A program made the translations under genes and the position numbers. A DNA stretch of 47,802 bases from Pseudomonadota bacterium (GTDB lineage: Bacteria; Pseudomonadota; Gammaproteobacteria; Xanthomonadales; Rhodanobacteraceae): assembly GCA_028873095.1 (NCBI GenBank), contig JAGWMU010000003.1:1-47802 (forward strand), in the 5' to 3' direction. The notes below the pieces were generated by a model. The model saw only the letters and a program-made list of their open reading frames with translations. It was not told the DNA's origin and made no database searches. This document shows, one piece after another, positions 8,925 through 20,310 of the stretch; the stretch's first letter is position 1, and each line of letters starts with the position of its first letter.

Positions 8925-10070
8925 GTGGAAACACCAACGCCGCTCGCCCTGCCTGTCGTGCTGGCACTGGAACCCGTCGCCGGCCAGGCGCCGCCGCGCC
9001 TGTGCCTGAGCCGCGACGAGGCCGCCGAACTGGCGCAACTGGTCGCCGCCGACCTGCAGGTGCTGATCCCGCAGGTGGGCGCAACCCGGCTGGCGCTGGC
9101 GGGCGCGCTGTTCGACCAGGTCGAACTGCTGCGCCCGGGTTTCCCGGTGTGGGCCACGCTGGAGGAACTGGCCCGGCGCGTGCCGCGCGTGCAGCTGGAC
9201 AGCGTGGTCGCGTTCGGCAGCCACGACGGCCGCATGCCGGCGCAGCCGCTGGAGCCGTCGGCGAGCTTCGCCGATGGCCCGATGCGCCTGCTGCCGTTGA
9301 GCCTGCTGGCCCCCGCGGCGCTGGGCGAAGAACTCTCCGCGCAGCTGGAGATCCAGCTGGTCGGGCGCGGCGAGGCCGGCGTGCTGACCGCCGACTGGCT
9401 GATGCGCACGCTCGGCATCCGGCTCGAGCACGTGCGTTACCTCAGCCGCAACGATCTGCTCGCGCTGACCTGCGTGCAGTACGAGCACGTCAATCTGTCC
9501 GCGCTGTGGAGCCTGCTGGAAACCGCGCTGCTGACGCCGGAGCGCGAGGAGTCGGCGCTGAGCGCGCGTGGACTGGCGCTGCATTACGCGCACGGCAGCG
9601 TGCTGACGCAATCGCCGGCGCAGTGGCTTGCCGCGCAGGACGGCGGACACGCCGCCCAACGCGGCCACGAGCTGGCCGGCATCGTGTTCGAATTGCGCCA
9701 GTACGCCGCGTTGCTCGACGCCCACCAGTTGCCGCTGCGGTTGCGGCCGGCGGCCGGCGACACCGTCGAGGCGGGGGCGGGCTATCTGCTGGAGACGCTC
9801 GCGGCGGCCGCCGCGGACGCGCCCCCGCCGGTGCTGTACGCACACGAGGCAGCCGGCCTGGGCGTGGTCGTGGTGACCGCGTCCCAGCGCGGCGACGCCG
9901 GCCGTGCGCGCGTGCTGGCGCACGGCTATCCGCTGCAGCCAACGGCGCTGGAGCCGTTGGTGCGTTCGCTGGCGGCACGCTACGGCATCGCCGCCGAACT
10001 CCACGCGCTGGGCCGGATCATGCTGGACGACCGCGGCCGGCTGGGGGCCCCGGCGGCCGCCCTGCACTGA
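8925..10070 (+). CDS. Unrecognised soluble protein, 381 aa
   Basis: I do not recognise a family. The protein is leucine/alanine-rich, without signal peptide or membrane helix. It has alternating helical and strand segments such as LCLSRDEAAELAQLVAADLQ, PMRLLPLSLLAPAALGEELS and SARGLALHYAHGSVLTQSPA. There is no obvious catalytic motif. I start it at GTG 8925, with GGAA about 9 nt upstream and a possible -10 just before; TTG 8916 is in frame too. No ATG exists in a plausible position, which is itself a little unusual. Codon use (very high GC3) is that of a normally expressed gene. It is followed by a cyclic-di-GMP protein gene 78 bp downstream, but no functional link can be shown. Confidence 0.7.
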   Translation: METPTPLALPVVLALEPVAGQAPPRLCLSRDEAAELAQLVAADLQVLIPQVGATRLALAGALFDQVELLRPGFPVWATLEELARRVPRVQLDSVVAFGSHDGRMPAQPLEPSASFADGPMRLLPLSLLAPAALGEELSAQLEIQLVGRGEAGVLTADWLMRTLGIRLEHVRYLSRNDLLALTCVQYEHVNLSALWSLLETALLTPEREESALSARGLALHYAHGSVLTQSPAQWLAAQDGGHAAQRGHELAGIVFELRQYAALLDAHQLPLRLRPAAGDTVEAGAGYLLETLAAAAADAPPPVLYAHEAAGLGVVVVTASQRGDAGRARVLAHGYPLQPTALEPLVRSLAARYGIAAELHALGRIMLDDRGRLGAPAAALH

Positions 10071-10148
10071 GCCGCGGCGCACACCGCTTTGCAGGGGCGG
10101 ATTCTTGGCGCATGATGAGTTCCCAGCACAGGGGATCCCGCTGACGGA

Positions 10149-12629
10149 ATGATCATGCGGACGCACGAGTCTGCCGAGATATCGTCATCGATGCTCGATG
10201 GGCCTGACTGGCCCTTCAGGATATTGAATGGCGCACCTGCCTTGCTCGCCTATCTCGACAGCGAGCAGCGCTTTCTGTATGCCAACGAAACCCATCGCAC
10301 CTGGCTCGGCGTCGATCCGCTGAAGCTGATCGGCCGCTGCCTCATCGACGTCATCGGCATCAAGAACTACCGGCGCGCCAGCCCCGCCCTGGAGCAGGCC
10401 TACGCCGGGCAGATGGCCAGTTACGAAGGCGAACTGTTCAACCACCGGGAGCGGCGCTACGCGCACGGCAATTTCCAGCCGGATTTCGACGCCGACGGCC
10501 ACGTGCGGGGCGTCTTCACCACCCTGGTCGACATCACCGAACGGCGCGCCATGGAGCTGCAGCTGCACGACAGCGAACAGCGTTTTTTCCAGGCGTTCCA
10601 GCATGCCGCGATCGGCATGGCGCTGATTCATCCGGACGGCCATTTCCTGCGCGTCAACACGGCCGCCTGCCAGATGCTCGGCTATCGCGAGGACGAGTTG
10701 CTGGCTTTGCGGCTTGCCGACATCACCCACCCGGACGACCTCGCCGAAGACCAGGCGCTGCGGACGCAGCTGCTTCGCGGCGAGCGCGAGTCGTACCAGC
10801 TGGAAAAGCGCAATTTTCACCGGGACGGCCATGTCGTGCATGTCCAGCTCAGCGTGTCGCTGGTGCGCGACGAGCAGGGCCAGCCGCGCTACTTCGTCTC
10901 GCAGGCGCAGGACATCTGCGAGCGCAAGACCTTCGAGGAAGCCCTGCATCACGAACGCGAGCTGGCCGAGGTGACCCTGCGCTCGATCGGCGACGCCGTC
11001 ATCACCACCGACCTGCAGCTGCGCATCACCTCGCTCAACCCGATCGCCGAGGCGATGACCGGCTGGGCCAGCAGCGAGGCGCGCGACCGCCCGATCGGGG
11101 AAATCTTCCAGTTGTACGACGCGCTGAGCGGACAACTCGTGGCCAACCCGTTGCGCGCGGCGATCGAACACGACACCATCGTCGACCTCGCCAGCAAGAC
11201 CCTGCTGCGGCACCGCCACGGCTTCGACACGCCGGTGGAGGACTCCTCGGCGCCGATCCACGACCACGCCGGCAATGTGATCGGCGGCGTGCTGGTGTTC
11301 CACGATGTCAGCGAAACCCGCACGCTGGCGCTGCGGATGATCCACCTGACCCAGCACGACACCCTGACCGGTCTGCCCAACCGCAGCCAGCTGCACGGAC
11401 AGATCGAGCAGGCGCTGACCACCGCCGCGCGGCGCCAGCAGCGCGGCGCGCTGCTGTACATCGACATCGACCATTTCAAGCAGATCAACGAGATCCACGG
11501 CCACGCCAGCGGCGACCGCGTGCTGCGTGCGTTCGCCGCCCAGATCCTGTCCTGCCTGCCCGGCGACGAACTGCTCAGCCGCTACGGCGGCGACGAGTTC
11601 GTGGTGGTTCTGCCGCATCTCGAAAGCGTCGGCGAGGCCGCCAGCCTGTGCCAGCGACTGATCGCCGCGTGCGAGCAGACCAGCGTCGCCGACCTCCCCG
11701 AACTGGGACTGCGCGTGACCATCGGCATCAGCGTGTTCCCGGACAACGCCAACGAGCCGGATGCCTTGCTGCAGCAGGCGGAAACCGCGATGTGCGCGGC
11801 CAAGGCCCAGGGCCACCACAGCTACCGTCTCTTCACCGCGTCGATGAACGAGCGCACGTTCGCGCGGCACCAGATCGAGACGACGCTCCGGCTGGCCTTG
11901 TCGCGCAACGAGTTGAGCCTGTACTACCAGCCCAAGGTGGATGCGCGCAGCGGCCGCATCGCCGGCGCCGAAGCGCTGCTGCGCTGGCATGCGGACGGAC
12001 GCGAGATGCACGCGCCGAACCAGTTCATCCCGATCGCCGAGGACAGCGGGCTGATCCTGCCGATCGGCGCCTGGGTGCTGCAGCAGGCTTGCCGGCAGGC
12101 ACGGCAGTGGCAGCAGGACGGGCACCACGTGCCGATCTCGGTGAACGTCTCGCCGCTGCAGTTCCAGCATGTCGACTTCTATGCCTGGCTCGACGGCGTG
12201 CTCGATACCTGCGGCCTGGATCCCGGCCTGCTCGAACTGGAACTGACCGAACGCATGGTGATGTCCGGCGGCAGCGCCACCACCGCCCTGCTGCAGCAGA
12301 TCAAGCGGCGCGGCGTGCGCCTGTCGCTGGACGACTTCGGCACCGGCTACTGCAGCCTGTCCTATCTGAGGCATTTCCCGATCGACACGCTGAAGATCGA
12401 CCGCGCGTTCGTGAGCGACCTGACCACCGACCCGGACACCGCCACGATCACCAGCGCGATCATCGCCATGGCCCGCAGCCTCAACAAGGAGGTGGTCGCC
12501 GAAGGCGTGGAAACCCGCGAGCAGGGCGAATTCCTGCGTCTCGCCGGCTGCTCGCAGCTGCAGGGTTTCCTGTACGGCATGCCGATGACCGTCGCTGCAT
12601 TCGAACAGCGGCTGCTGGCGACCGGCTGA
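10149..12629 (+). CDS. PAS-PAS-PAS-GGDEF-EAL cyclic-di-GMP protein
   Basis: An 826-residue cytoplasmic sensor/effector. Three PAS modules lie at roughly residues 20-135, 145-260 and 270-390; the first two end in the ITERR- and ICERK-type PAC signature. GGDEF follows, with SRYGGDEFVVVLP near residue 480, and then EAL from about 580. The EAL residues look complete: GAEALLRWH, NVSPLQFQ, LELELTERMVM, LDDFGTGYCSLSYL, KIDRAFV, VVAEGVET. The GGDEF active site is intact but the RxxD inhibitory site upstream of it is absent. The protein could make or degrade cyclic-di-GMP; an intact EAL suggests phosphodiesterase activity at least. No transmembrane segment is visible. ATG 10149 and ATG 10155 are both possible. 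Confidence 0.93.
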   Translation: MIMRTHESAEISSSMLDGPDWPFRILNGAPALLAYLDSEQRFLYANETHRTWLGVDPLKLIGRCLIDVIGIKNYRRASPALEQAYAGQMASYEGELFNHRERRYAHGNFQPDFDADGHVRGVFTTLVDITERRAMELQLHDSEQRFFQAFQHAAIGMALIHPDGHFLRVNTAACQMLGYREDELLALRLADITHPDDLAEDQALRTQLLRGERESYQLEKRNFHRDGHVVHVQLSVSLVRDEQGQPRYFVSQAQDICERKTFEEALHHERELAEVTLRSIGDAVITTDLQLRITSLNPIAEAMTGWASSEARDRPIGEIFQLYDALSGQLVANPLRAAIEHDTIVDLASKTLLRHRHGFDTPVEDSSAPIHDHAGNVIGGVLVFHDVSETRTLALRMIHLTQHDTLTGLPNRSQLHGQIEQALTTAARRQQRGALLYIDIDHFKQINEIHGHASGDRVLRAFAAQILSCLPGDELLSRYGGDEFVVVLPHLESVGEAASLCQRLIAACEQTSVADLPELGLRVTIGISVFPDNANEPDALLQQAETAMCAAKAQGHHSYRLFTASMNERTFARHQIETTLRLALSRNELSLYYQPKVDARSGRIAGAEALLRWHADGREMHAPNQFIPIAEDSGLILPIGAWVLQQACRQARQWQQDGHHVPISVNVSPLQFQHVDFYAWLDGVLDTCGLDPGLLELELTERMVMSGGSATTALLQQIKRRGVRLSLDDFGTGYCSLSYLRHFPIDTLKIDRAFVSDLTTDPDTATITSAIIAMARSLNKEVVAEGVETREQGEFLRLAGCSQLQGFLYGMPMTVAAFEQRLLATG

Positions 12630-12674
12630 CGCGTTTGCGGCGGCTTCGACGCGGGCCGGCAGCCCGACAGGCTG

Positions 12675-13127
12675 CTACAGCGCCATCTCGTACATCCAGT
12701 AGTGGCACCGCTGCATGCCGAGCTCGGCATAGGTCGCCTGCGCCCGCCGGTTTTCGGTCTCCACGTAGAGCCGGAGCCCGACCGCGCCGGCGGCCGCGGC
12801 GCGCTGCCGGACGTCCGCGTGCAGCGCGCGGAACACGCCGCCGCGACGCGCCTCGGGGATCACGTACACGCTCTGGATCCACCAGAAATCGCCGCAGCGC
12901 CAGTCGCTCCATTCGTAGGTCAGCAGCAGGCTGCCGACCGCCACGCCGGCGCGCTCGGCGACCAGGTAAAAACCCCGCCGCGGCTGCTCGAACACACCGG
13001 CGATACCGCGTTCCAGCAGCACCGGATCCAGCTGCTTGCGTTCGGTTTCCCACGCCATGGCCGCATTCCAGGCACACAGCTCGGGCAGGTCGCGCACGGT
13101 GGCGGGACGAATCAGCAGCGATGGCAT
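12675..13127 (-). CDS. GNAT-family N-acetyltransferase
   Basis: A 150-residue acetyltransferase of the GNAT fold. It begins MPSLLIRPATVRDLPELCAW (beta1-alpha1). The core WWIQSVYVIPEARRGGVFRA carries the beta4 strand and the acetyl-CoA pyrophosphate-binding loop (Q/RxxGxG/A variant, RRGGVF). VGLRLYVETENRRAQATYAE with LGM is the usual C-terminal motif B. The acceptor substrate is unknown. The ATG at 13127 gives the standard start; an upstream in-frame ATG at 13202 would add 25 non-homologous-looking residues. It is transcribed in the same direction as the protease gene upstream (about 98 bp gap). Confidence 0.87.
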   Translation of the reverse strand: MPSLLIRPATVRDLPELCAWNAAMAWETERKQLDPVLLERGIAGVFEQPRRGFYLVAERAGVAVGSLLLTYEWSDWRCGDFWWIQSVYVIPEARRGGVFRALHADVRQRAAAAGAVGLRLYVETENRRAQATYAELGMQRCHYWMYEMAL

Positions 13128-13225
13128 AGGGCGGCTCCGGCAAAAACGATCGATCCATCCTACCTTGCCCATGAAAAATCGGGTCCGTCGGCGCCCTTTC
13201 ACTCGGCGGCTTCACGCCAGGCGAA

Positions 13226-13963
13226 TCAGATTATCCCGGCCAGAATCCGGATCCCGCCCAGGCCGTTGAGCACCCCATGCGCCACGATGCCCGGCACGGT
13301 GCTCCGCTGGCGCTGGCAGACCCATGCGTAGGCGAGCGCCCCGGGCAGGATCACGAAGAAATCCGTCGGGAAAAAACTCATGTGGAAGCCGGCCCATAAA
13401 AAACCATGAAAGATCCACGCCGTTTTCCCGTGCGCAAGTTCCTGCCGCGGCAGAATGATGCCGCGCCACCATAATTCCTCACCAAGGACGTTCACCAGAT
13501 AGAGCAATGCCCAGACCCCGAGCAATGGCCATGCATGATGGAGCGGAATCCCGAGGAAATGCCGGCCATCCCCCATCAATTTCATCATGGCGACGGGAGG
13601 ACGCTGATGTGGAAAGATGGCGCCGACCAGCGTGGCTCCGCCGATGTACAGCCCCACGTTCGCGATCGCCAAGCCGATCGCCCATGCCCAGCCGCGGCCC
13701 GTCAGCCGACGGAAGCGCATGCGGTCGCGGAAAGCGGGCCAGTTCCATGCATTGCCTTCCAGTCCGTAGGCCACGAAAGCGGCGATCAATATCAGTATCA
13801 GATCACTGGCAGACACCGTTAATTGCAGCACGGGCGAGATGCCGGCCCGGTCCATCATCGGCACGATTTTCCAGATCGTCAGGTAGCCAACCAGAGCGGG
13901 TATGCCGAAATACAGCAACGCCGGCAAAAGAGGCAGCGGACGTAACGCGGGTGCTGTGCGCAT
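13226..13963 (-). CDS. CPBP-family intramembrane metalloprotease
   Basis: A 245-residue polytopic membrane protein. The three conserved motifs of CPBP (CAAX/Abi/Rce1-like) proteases are present: EELWWRGIIL (EExxxR), WAGFHMSFFP (FxxxH) and VPGIVAHGVLNG (HxxxN), which together form the putative metal site in the membrane. Hydrophobic helices occur around LPLLPALLYFGIPALVGYLTI, LILILIAAFVAY, WAIGLAIANVGLYIGGATLV and WPLLGVWALLYLV. The start at 13963 (MRTAPALRPLP) follows GGGAG. Family members process prenylated proteins or bacteriocin-type peptides; no peptide gene is adjacent, so the substrate is unknown. Confidence 0.88.
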   Translation of the reverse strand: MRTAPALRPLPLLPALLYFGIPALVGYLTIWKIVPMMDRAGISPVLQLTVSASDLILILIAAFVAYGLEGNAWNWPAFRDRMRFRRLTGRGWAWAIGLAIANVGLYIGGATLVGAIFPHQRPPVAMMKLMGDGRHFLGIPLHHAWPLLGVWALLYLVNVLGEELWWRGIILPRQELAHGKTAWIFHGFLWAGFHMSFFPTDFFVILPGALAYAWVCQRQRSTVPGIVAHGVLNGLGGIRILAGII

Positions 13964-14237
13964 GAAGTGGCTCCCTGTTCGTGATGTGGCGCCAGTACAT
14001 CTCTGATATGGAATTCGAAATCGCCGGTTCCCACCAAGGAAACCGCGAGACAATCCCCATGCAAGTGGGCGCTCGGGGTAGGCCGGCAGGACATATGACC
14101 ACCGCGCCAAGTTGCACCTTGGCATCAAGGCGACAATTTAGCCCCTTTGCTACCCGGCCCTCATGTGCCAATAGGAGGGTTGACCCCGGCGACGGCGCAT
14201 CGTCGACGCCGCACCCCATCCATCAGAGAGCGACCCC

Positions 14238-15647
14238 ATGGCGATACCCCGTTCGGATGCACTGGTCTTTTTCGGCGCCACCGGCGACCTGGCGTTCAAG
14301 AAGATCTTTCCCGCGCTGCAGGCGATGATGCTGCGCGACGGGATGGACCTGCCGATCATCGGCGTGGCGCACTCCGGCTGGACGCTGAAGCAGTTGCGCC
14401 GACGCGCGCAGGACAGCCTGGTGCAGGCGGCGAAGGAGCAGGGCGGCAAGTTCGACAAGGCGGCGTTCGCGAAGCTTGCGGCGCGGCTGCAGTATGTCGA
14501 CGGCGACTACGACGATCCGGCCACGTTCGCCGCGCTGAAGCAGGCGCTGGGCCAGGCGAAGCGGCCGCTGCACTATCTGGCGATTCCGCCAGGGCTGTTC
14601 GGCACCGTGGTCAGGGGGCTGCGGCAGGCCGGCTGCGCCAGCGGCGCGCGGGTGGTGGTGGAAAAGCCGTTCGGCCACGATCTGGCCTCGGCGCGGCAGC
14701 TCAACGGCATCCTGCGCTCGGCATTCGAGGAGGACGCGATCTTCCGCATCGATCACTTCCTCGGCAAGGAGGCGATCATGAACATTCTGTATTTCCGCTT
14801 CGCCAACTCGTTCCTGGAACCGATCTGGAACCGCAACTGCGTGGCCAGCGTGCAGATCACGCTGTCCGAGCAATTCGGCGTGACGGGCCGCGGCGCGTTC
14901 TACGAAACCGCCGGCTGCCTGCGCGACGTGATCCAGAACCACCTGCTGCAGATCGTGGCCCTGCTGGCGATGGAGCCGCCGGCCTATCAGGGCTTCGGCG
15001 CCGTGCACAGCGAAAAGACCAAGGTGTTCCAGGCGATGCGCCCGCTGCGGCCGGACGACATGGTGCGCGGCCAGTACGCCGGCTACCGCAAGGAACCGGG
15101 CGTGGCCCGGAACTCGGACGTGGAGACCTATTGCGCGGTGAAGCTGTTCATCGACTCGTGGCGCTGGGCCGGCGTGCCGTGGTACCTGCGTTCGGGCAAA
15201 TGCCTGCCGGAAACCGCGGCGGAGATCCTGGTGGAGCTGAAGCCGCCGCCGCAAAAGCTGTTCGACGACGCGGCGGTCAAGGGCGGGCGCGCCAACTACC
15301 TGCGCTTCCGGCTGTCCCCCGACACCGCCGTCGCGCTCGCCGCGCGGGTCAAGCGCGCCGGCAAGGAGTTCGTCGGCGACCAGCGCGAGCTGTACCTGAT
15401 GGAACAGCAGCTGGGCGAGAACTCGCCCTACGAGCGGCTGCTGGGCGACGCGATGGCGGGCGACGGCGCGCTGTTCACCCGTGAAGCCGCGGTCGAGGCG
15501 GCGTGGGTGGTGGTCGATCCGGTACTGGAGAACCATCCCGGCGCGCTCCCCTACAAGCCGGGCAGCTGGGGACCGCGACAGGCCGATGCGCTGATCGCGG
15601 CGGACGGCGGCTGGCACAACCCGGTGCTGGACCGGGGCAAGGCATGA
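14238..15647 (+). CDS. zwf: Glucose-6-phosphate 1-dehydrogenase
   Basis: Oxidises glucose 6-phosphate to 6-phosphogluconolactone with NAD(P)+, feeding the oxidative pentose-phosphate or Entner-Doudoroff route. It is 469 residues. The dinucleotide-binding [15 protein letters not shown] is at residues 13-27. [10 protein letters not shown] follows, and the active-site signature [20 protein letters not shown] is at about 168-187, with substrate residues and catalytic His in RIDHFLGKE. The length and HFLGKE form fit the family. It is the first gene of a same-strand run with the transaldolase relic, pgi and pgm; edd, eda and pgl are not in this window. Confidence 0.95.
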   Translation: MAIPRSDALVFFGATGDLAFKKIFPALQAMMLRDGMDLPIIGVAHSGWTLKQLRRRAQDSLVQAAKEQGGKFDKAAFAKLAARLQYVDGDYDDPATFAALKQALGQAKRPLHYLAIPPGLFGTVVRGLRQAGCASGARVVVEKPFGHDLASARQLNGILRSAFEEDAIFRIDHFLGKEAIMNILYFRFANSFLEPIWNRNCVASVQITLSEQFGVTGRGAFYETAGCLRDVIQNHLLQIVALLAMEPPAYQGFGAVHSEKTKVFQAMRPLRPDDMVRGQYAGYRKEPGVARNSDVETYCAVKLFIDSWRWAGVPWYLRSGKCLPETAAEILVELKPPPQKLFDDAAVKGGRANYLRFRLSPDTAVALAARVKRAGKEFVGDQRELYLMEQQLGENSPYERLLGDAMAGDGALFTREAAVEAAWVVVDPVLENHPGALPYKPGSWGPRQADALIAADGGWHNPVLDRGKA

Positions 15648-15812
15648 CGCATGCCCGGCGGCATGCAGCCGCGCCGAACCTGCCGCAGCGCGTGCATCGG
15701 CGACCCGCGCCGGCGTAAGCTTGACGGTTTCCTGCCGGCGCCGCGTACCTGAGCCCTTTCGGGCCGGGTGAAACGACGTCAAGCAGACTCCCGGCAGGCC
15801 CATGGAGCAAGC

Positions 15813-16054
15813 ATGAAAGCGACCCGGCAATTGCACGATCCCGGCCAGAGTCCGTGGCCGGACAACATCAGCCGCAGCCTGCCCGACGACGGCACGCCGG
15901 CGCGCTGCATCGCCGCGGACTCAATCGCCGGGCTGACGTCCGGCCCGAACACCTTCGGCGCCCAGGCGTTCGTCAAGCCATGGCAGCAACTGCTGCTGCG
16001 GACCGCCGGCAAGACCGGCACGCTCAACCGGAAATCACAGGACCCGACCGCCCC

Positions 16055-16058
<4 letters not shown>
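15813..16058 (+). pseudogene. tal: Transaldolase relic: N-terminus fused to C-terminus, core deleted
   Basis: An 81-codon ORF preceded by GGAG 5 nt before its ATG. Its first ~45 residues ([20 protein letters not shown], then [20 protein letters not shown]) follow the N-terminus of the long bacterial transaldolase class, which in my recollection reads close to QLHDLGQSLWLDNITR and TGLTSNPTIFD. Several Leu positions are Pro here. The rest ([20 protein letters not shown]) resembles the extreme C-terminus of the same enzymes (FVKSW..L...I..K). About 300 central residues, including the catalytic lysine, are missing. Its TGA overlaps the pgi ATG as ATGA, so the deletion kept the frame and the coupling. 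Transaldolase activity is not expected. Confidence 0.7.
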
Positions 16059-17734
<1,676 letters not shown>

Positions 17735-17741
17735 CGCCGAG

Positions 17742-17820
17742 GCAGGAGCGCACCCTGTGCGCGAAAGCCCTTGTCGAGGAGCATTCGCAAAGAGCATTCG
17801 CGCACAGGGTGCGCTCCTGC
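17742..17820 (+). repeat. REP-like element: perfect 24-bp inverted repeat between pgi and pgm
   Basis: Arms at 17742-17765 and 17797-17820 are perfect reverse complements over 24 bp (outer end GCAGGAGCGCACC), with a 31-nt interior. The interior holds a second copy of GAGCATTCGC. The element starts 7 bp after the pgi stop codon. The outer GNAGGAGCG sequence matches the style of GTAG-type REP palindromes of Xanthomonadales and resembles the repeat at 42337-42430. It could act as an mRNA-stabilising hairpin between pgi and pgm; there is no T-tract, so it is not a classical terminator. Confidence 0.85.
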
Positions 17821-17870
17821 GGGCGGCAGATCCGACCAACGAATTTCCAGCAGATGTTCCCCGAGAGCGC

Positions 17871-19523
17871 ATGAGCCAGCAGATCAGCCCACTCGCCGGC
17901 AAGCCGGCACCGAAGTCGATCCTGGTCGACATCCCGCAACTGCTGGCCGCCTACGCCGACCTCGAGCCCGACCCCGCCGTGCCGGCGCAGCGCGTGGCGT
18001 TCGGCACCTCCGGCCATCGCGGCAGCTCGTTCGAGCGCAGCTTCAACCGGGCGCACATCCTGGCGATCAGCCAGGCGATCTGCGAGTACCGCAAGGGCAG
18101 GGGCATCGACGGCCCGCTGTTCATGGGTTTCGATACCCATGCGCTGTCGCAGCCGGCATTCGAGGACGCGCTGGAGGTGCTGGCCGCCAACGGCGTCGAG
18201 ACGCTGATCGCCAGCGGCGGCGAGTTCACCCCGACCCCGGCGATCTCGCACGCGATCCTGGTCCACAACCGCGGCCGCACGGGCGGGCTGGCCGACGGCA
18301 TCGTGATCACGCCCTCGCACAACCCGCCGGACAGCGGCGGTTTCAAGTACAACCCGCCCCATGGCGGCCCGGCCGACACCGACATCACCGGCTGGGTCCA
18401 GCAGCGCGCCAACGCACTGCTCGAAGCCGGCCTGAAGGGCGTCAAGCGCATGCCGCTGGCGCAGGCACGCGCGGCCGCCAGCACGCACCGGCACGACTAC
18501 CTCGGCCACTACGTCGCCGACCTGGCCAGCGTCGTCGACTTCGACGTCATCCGCAGCGCCGGCGTGCGCATGGGCGTGGACCCGCTGGGCGGCGCCGGCG
18601 TGCATTACTGGGCACCGATCGCCGAGCGCCACAAGCTCGACCTCACCGTGGTCAGCACCGCGATCGATCCGCAGTTCGCGTTCATGAGCGCGGACTGGGA
18701 CGGCAGGATCCGCATGGACCCGTCGTCGAAGTACGCGATGCAGCGGTTGATCGCGCTGAAGGACCAGTACGACGTGGCGTTCGCCTGCGACACCGACCAC
18801 GACCGCCACGGCATCGTCACCCGCAGCAGCGGCCTGCTGGAACCGAACCATTACCTGTCGGTGCTGATCGATTATCTGTTCACCCACCGGCCGCAGTGGA
18901 GCGCGCATGCGGCGGTGGGCAAGACCGTGGTCAGTACCGCGCTGATCGATCGCGTGGTGCAGCGGCTCGGGCGCAGGCTTTACGAAGTGCCGGTCGGCTT
19001 CAAATGGTTTTCCGACGGCCTGTTCGACGGCTCGCTCGGGTTCGGCTGCGAGGAAAGCGCCGGCGCCTCGCTGCTGCGCCGCGACGGCACGGCGTGGACC
19101 ACCGACAAGGACGGCCTGGTGCCGGCGCTGCTGTCGGCCGAGATCACCGCGCGCACGGGCAGGGACCCGGGCCAGCTGTATGCGCAACTCACGCACGAAC
19201 TCGGCGTACCGTTCGCCGATCGCGTCGAGGCCGCCGCCACGCCGGCGCAGAAAGCCCGCCTGGCCAGACTCTCGCCCGCCCAGCTGCAAGGCAAGCAACT
19301 GGCCGGCGAGACGATCGCGCAGGTGCTGGACCAGGCGCCGGGCAACCACGCGGCGATCGGCGGCATCAAGGCGATCGCCGCCAGCGGCTGGTTCGCCGCA
19401 CGCCCCTCCGGCACCGAGGCGATCTACAAGATCTACGCGGAAAGCTTCCGGAGCGAACAGCACCTGCGGGCGATCCTGCGCGAGGCGCAGACGATCGTCG
19501 ACACCGCGGTGGCCGATGCATGA
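17871..19523 (+). CDS. pgm: Phosphoglucomutase (alpha-D-glucose type)
   Basis: Interconverts glucose 1-phosphate and glucose 6-phosphate, linking glycogen and cell-wall sugar nucleotides with central metabolism. It is 550 residues, the usual length of bacterial Pgm. [17 protein letters not shown] is the N-terminal signature. [20 protein letters not shown] contains the phosphorylated serine. [14 protein letters not shown] is the metal loop, with His in place of the more usual Asn/Ala in DxDx[18 protein letters not shown] is the sugar-binding loop and [18 protein letters not shown] the phosphate-binding loop of domain 4. ATG 17871 matches the family's N-terminus. It lies 136 bp downstream of pgi, across the inverted repeat. 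Confidence 0.95.
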   Translation: MSQQISPLAGKPAPKSILVDIPQLLAAYADLEPDPAVPAQRVAFGTSGHRGSSFERSFNRAHILAISQAICEYRKGRGIDGPLFMGFDTHALSQPAFEDALEVLAANGVETLIASGGEFTPTPAISHAILVHNRGRTGGLADGIVITPSHNPPDSGGFKYNPPHGGPADTDITGWVQQRANALLEAGLKGVKRMPLAQARAAASTHRHDYLGHYVADLASVVDFDVIRSAGVRMGVDPLGGAGVHYWAPIAERHKLDLTVVSTAIDPQFAFMSADWDGRIRMDPSSKYAMQRLIALKDQYDVAFACDTDHDRHGIVTRSSGLLEPNHYLSVLIDYLFTHRPQWSAHAAVGKTVVSTALIDRVVQRLGRRLYEVPVGFKWFSDGLFDGSLGFGCEESAGASLLRRDGTAWTTDKDGLVPALLSAEITARTGRDPGQLYAQLTHELGVPFADRVEAAATPAQKARLARLSPAQLQGKQLAGETIAQVLDQAPGNHAAIGGIKAIAASGWFAARPSGTEAIYKIYAESFRSEQHLRAILREAQTIVDTAVADA

Positions 19524-19708
19524 CGGCCATTCGGCTTGCGTGCGCCTCGCCCGCCCGCATCCGGCCGTGCGTGCGTGCATGCGTGCGGGTTCCCGCGAGC
19601 CTGCGGCAAGGCTAAGCATTTGCCAAGGTTCGCCCTGCGATGATGGCAGTTGGGCAATAATCCCGCTTGCCGTACCGCCGCGAGCCACCACCCTGCCGGA
19701 GATAGTTC

Positions 19709-20251
19709 ATGTCGTCGATCGATAGGCAACCCCGTTTTGCCGCACCGCTGCGCCGGATGCACTGGATCATGTTTGCGCTGGTGCTGCTGGCCTACCTGTT
19801 CATCAACGTGTTCGATCTGTTTCCCAAGGGCAGCGCCACGCGCGCGAACATCCTGGCCTCGCACTTCCTGGCCGGCCTGGCGGTGCTGCTGCTGGTACTG
19901 CCGCGCCTGTGGCTGCGCAGCCGGCATCCGCGACCGGCGATCACCCCGCCGCTCGGGCAGCGGGAGGAGTTGCTGAGCAAGCTCACCCATGGCGCGCTGT
20001 ATCTGTTCCTGCTGGTGCAGCCGATCCTCGGCGTGCTCACCCTGCAGGTCGGCGGCAAGGCGGTGACGCTGTTCGGCGCGACCGTGCTGCCCGCACTGCT
20101 GGGGGCGCCCGATCATGCGCTGTCGCACCAGCTGGAGAACATCCACAGCTGGGTCGGCACCATCTTCTACTACGTGATCGGGCTGCATATCCTGGCCGCG
20201 CTCTGGCACCACTACCGCAGGCACGACGACACCTTGAAGCGGATGCTCTGA
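19709..20251 (+). CDS. Cytochrome b561 family membrane protein
   Basis: A 180-residue four-helix, di-haem b cytochrome of the CybB type that passes electrons between quinol and acceptors in the inner membrane. Likely haem histidines are in LRRMHWIMFALVLLAY (His18, helix 1), ILASHFLAGLAVLLLVLP (helix 2) and NIHSWVGTIFYYVIGLHILA (helix 4), with LTHGALYLFLLVQPILG as helix 3. The N-terminus is short and cytosolic, so ATG 19709 fits, with CCGGAGATAGTTC just upstream as ribosome binding site. It lies 59 bp before a VIT-type transporter gene on the same strand; b-type cytochromes and metal transport could be linked, but that is only positional. Confidence 0.9.
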   Translation: MSSIDRQPRFAAPLRRMHWIMFALVLLAYLFINVFDLFPKGSATRANILASHFLAGLAVLLLVLPRLWLRSRHPRPAITPPLGQREELLSKLTHGALYLFLLVQPILGVLTLQVGGKAVTLFGATVLPALLGAPDHALSHQLENIHSWVGTIFYYVIGLHILAALWHHYRRHDDTLKRML

Positions 20252-20310
20252 GCCGCCGCGGAAAATCGACCGCCGCCTCGCGCGCGGCACCGCCCCGGGA
20301 GATCGCCCGC

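Noticed and set aside
19565-19590. Tandem TGCG tetranucleotides
   Set aside because: A short imperfect run (GTGCGTGCGTGCATGCGTGC) in a GC-rich intergenic stretch; too short to call a functional repeat.
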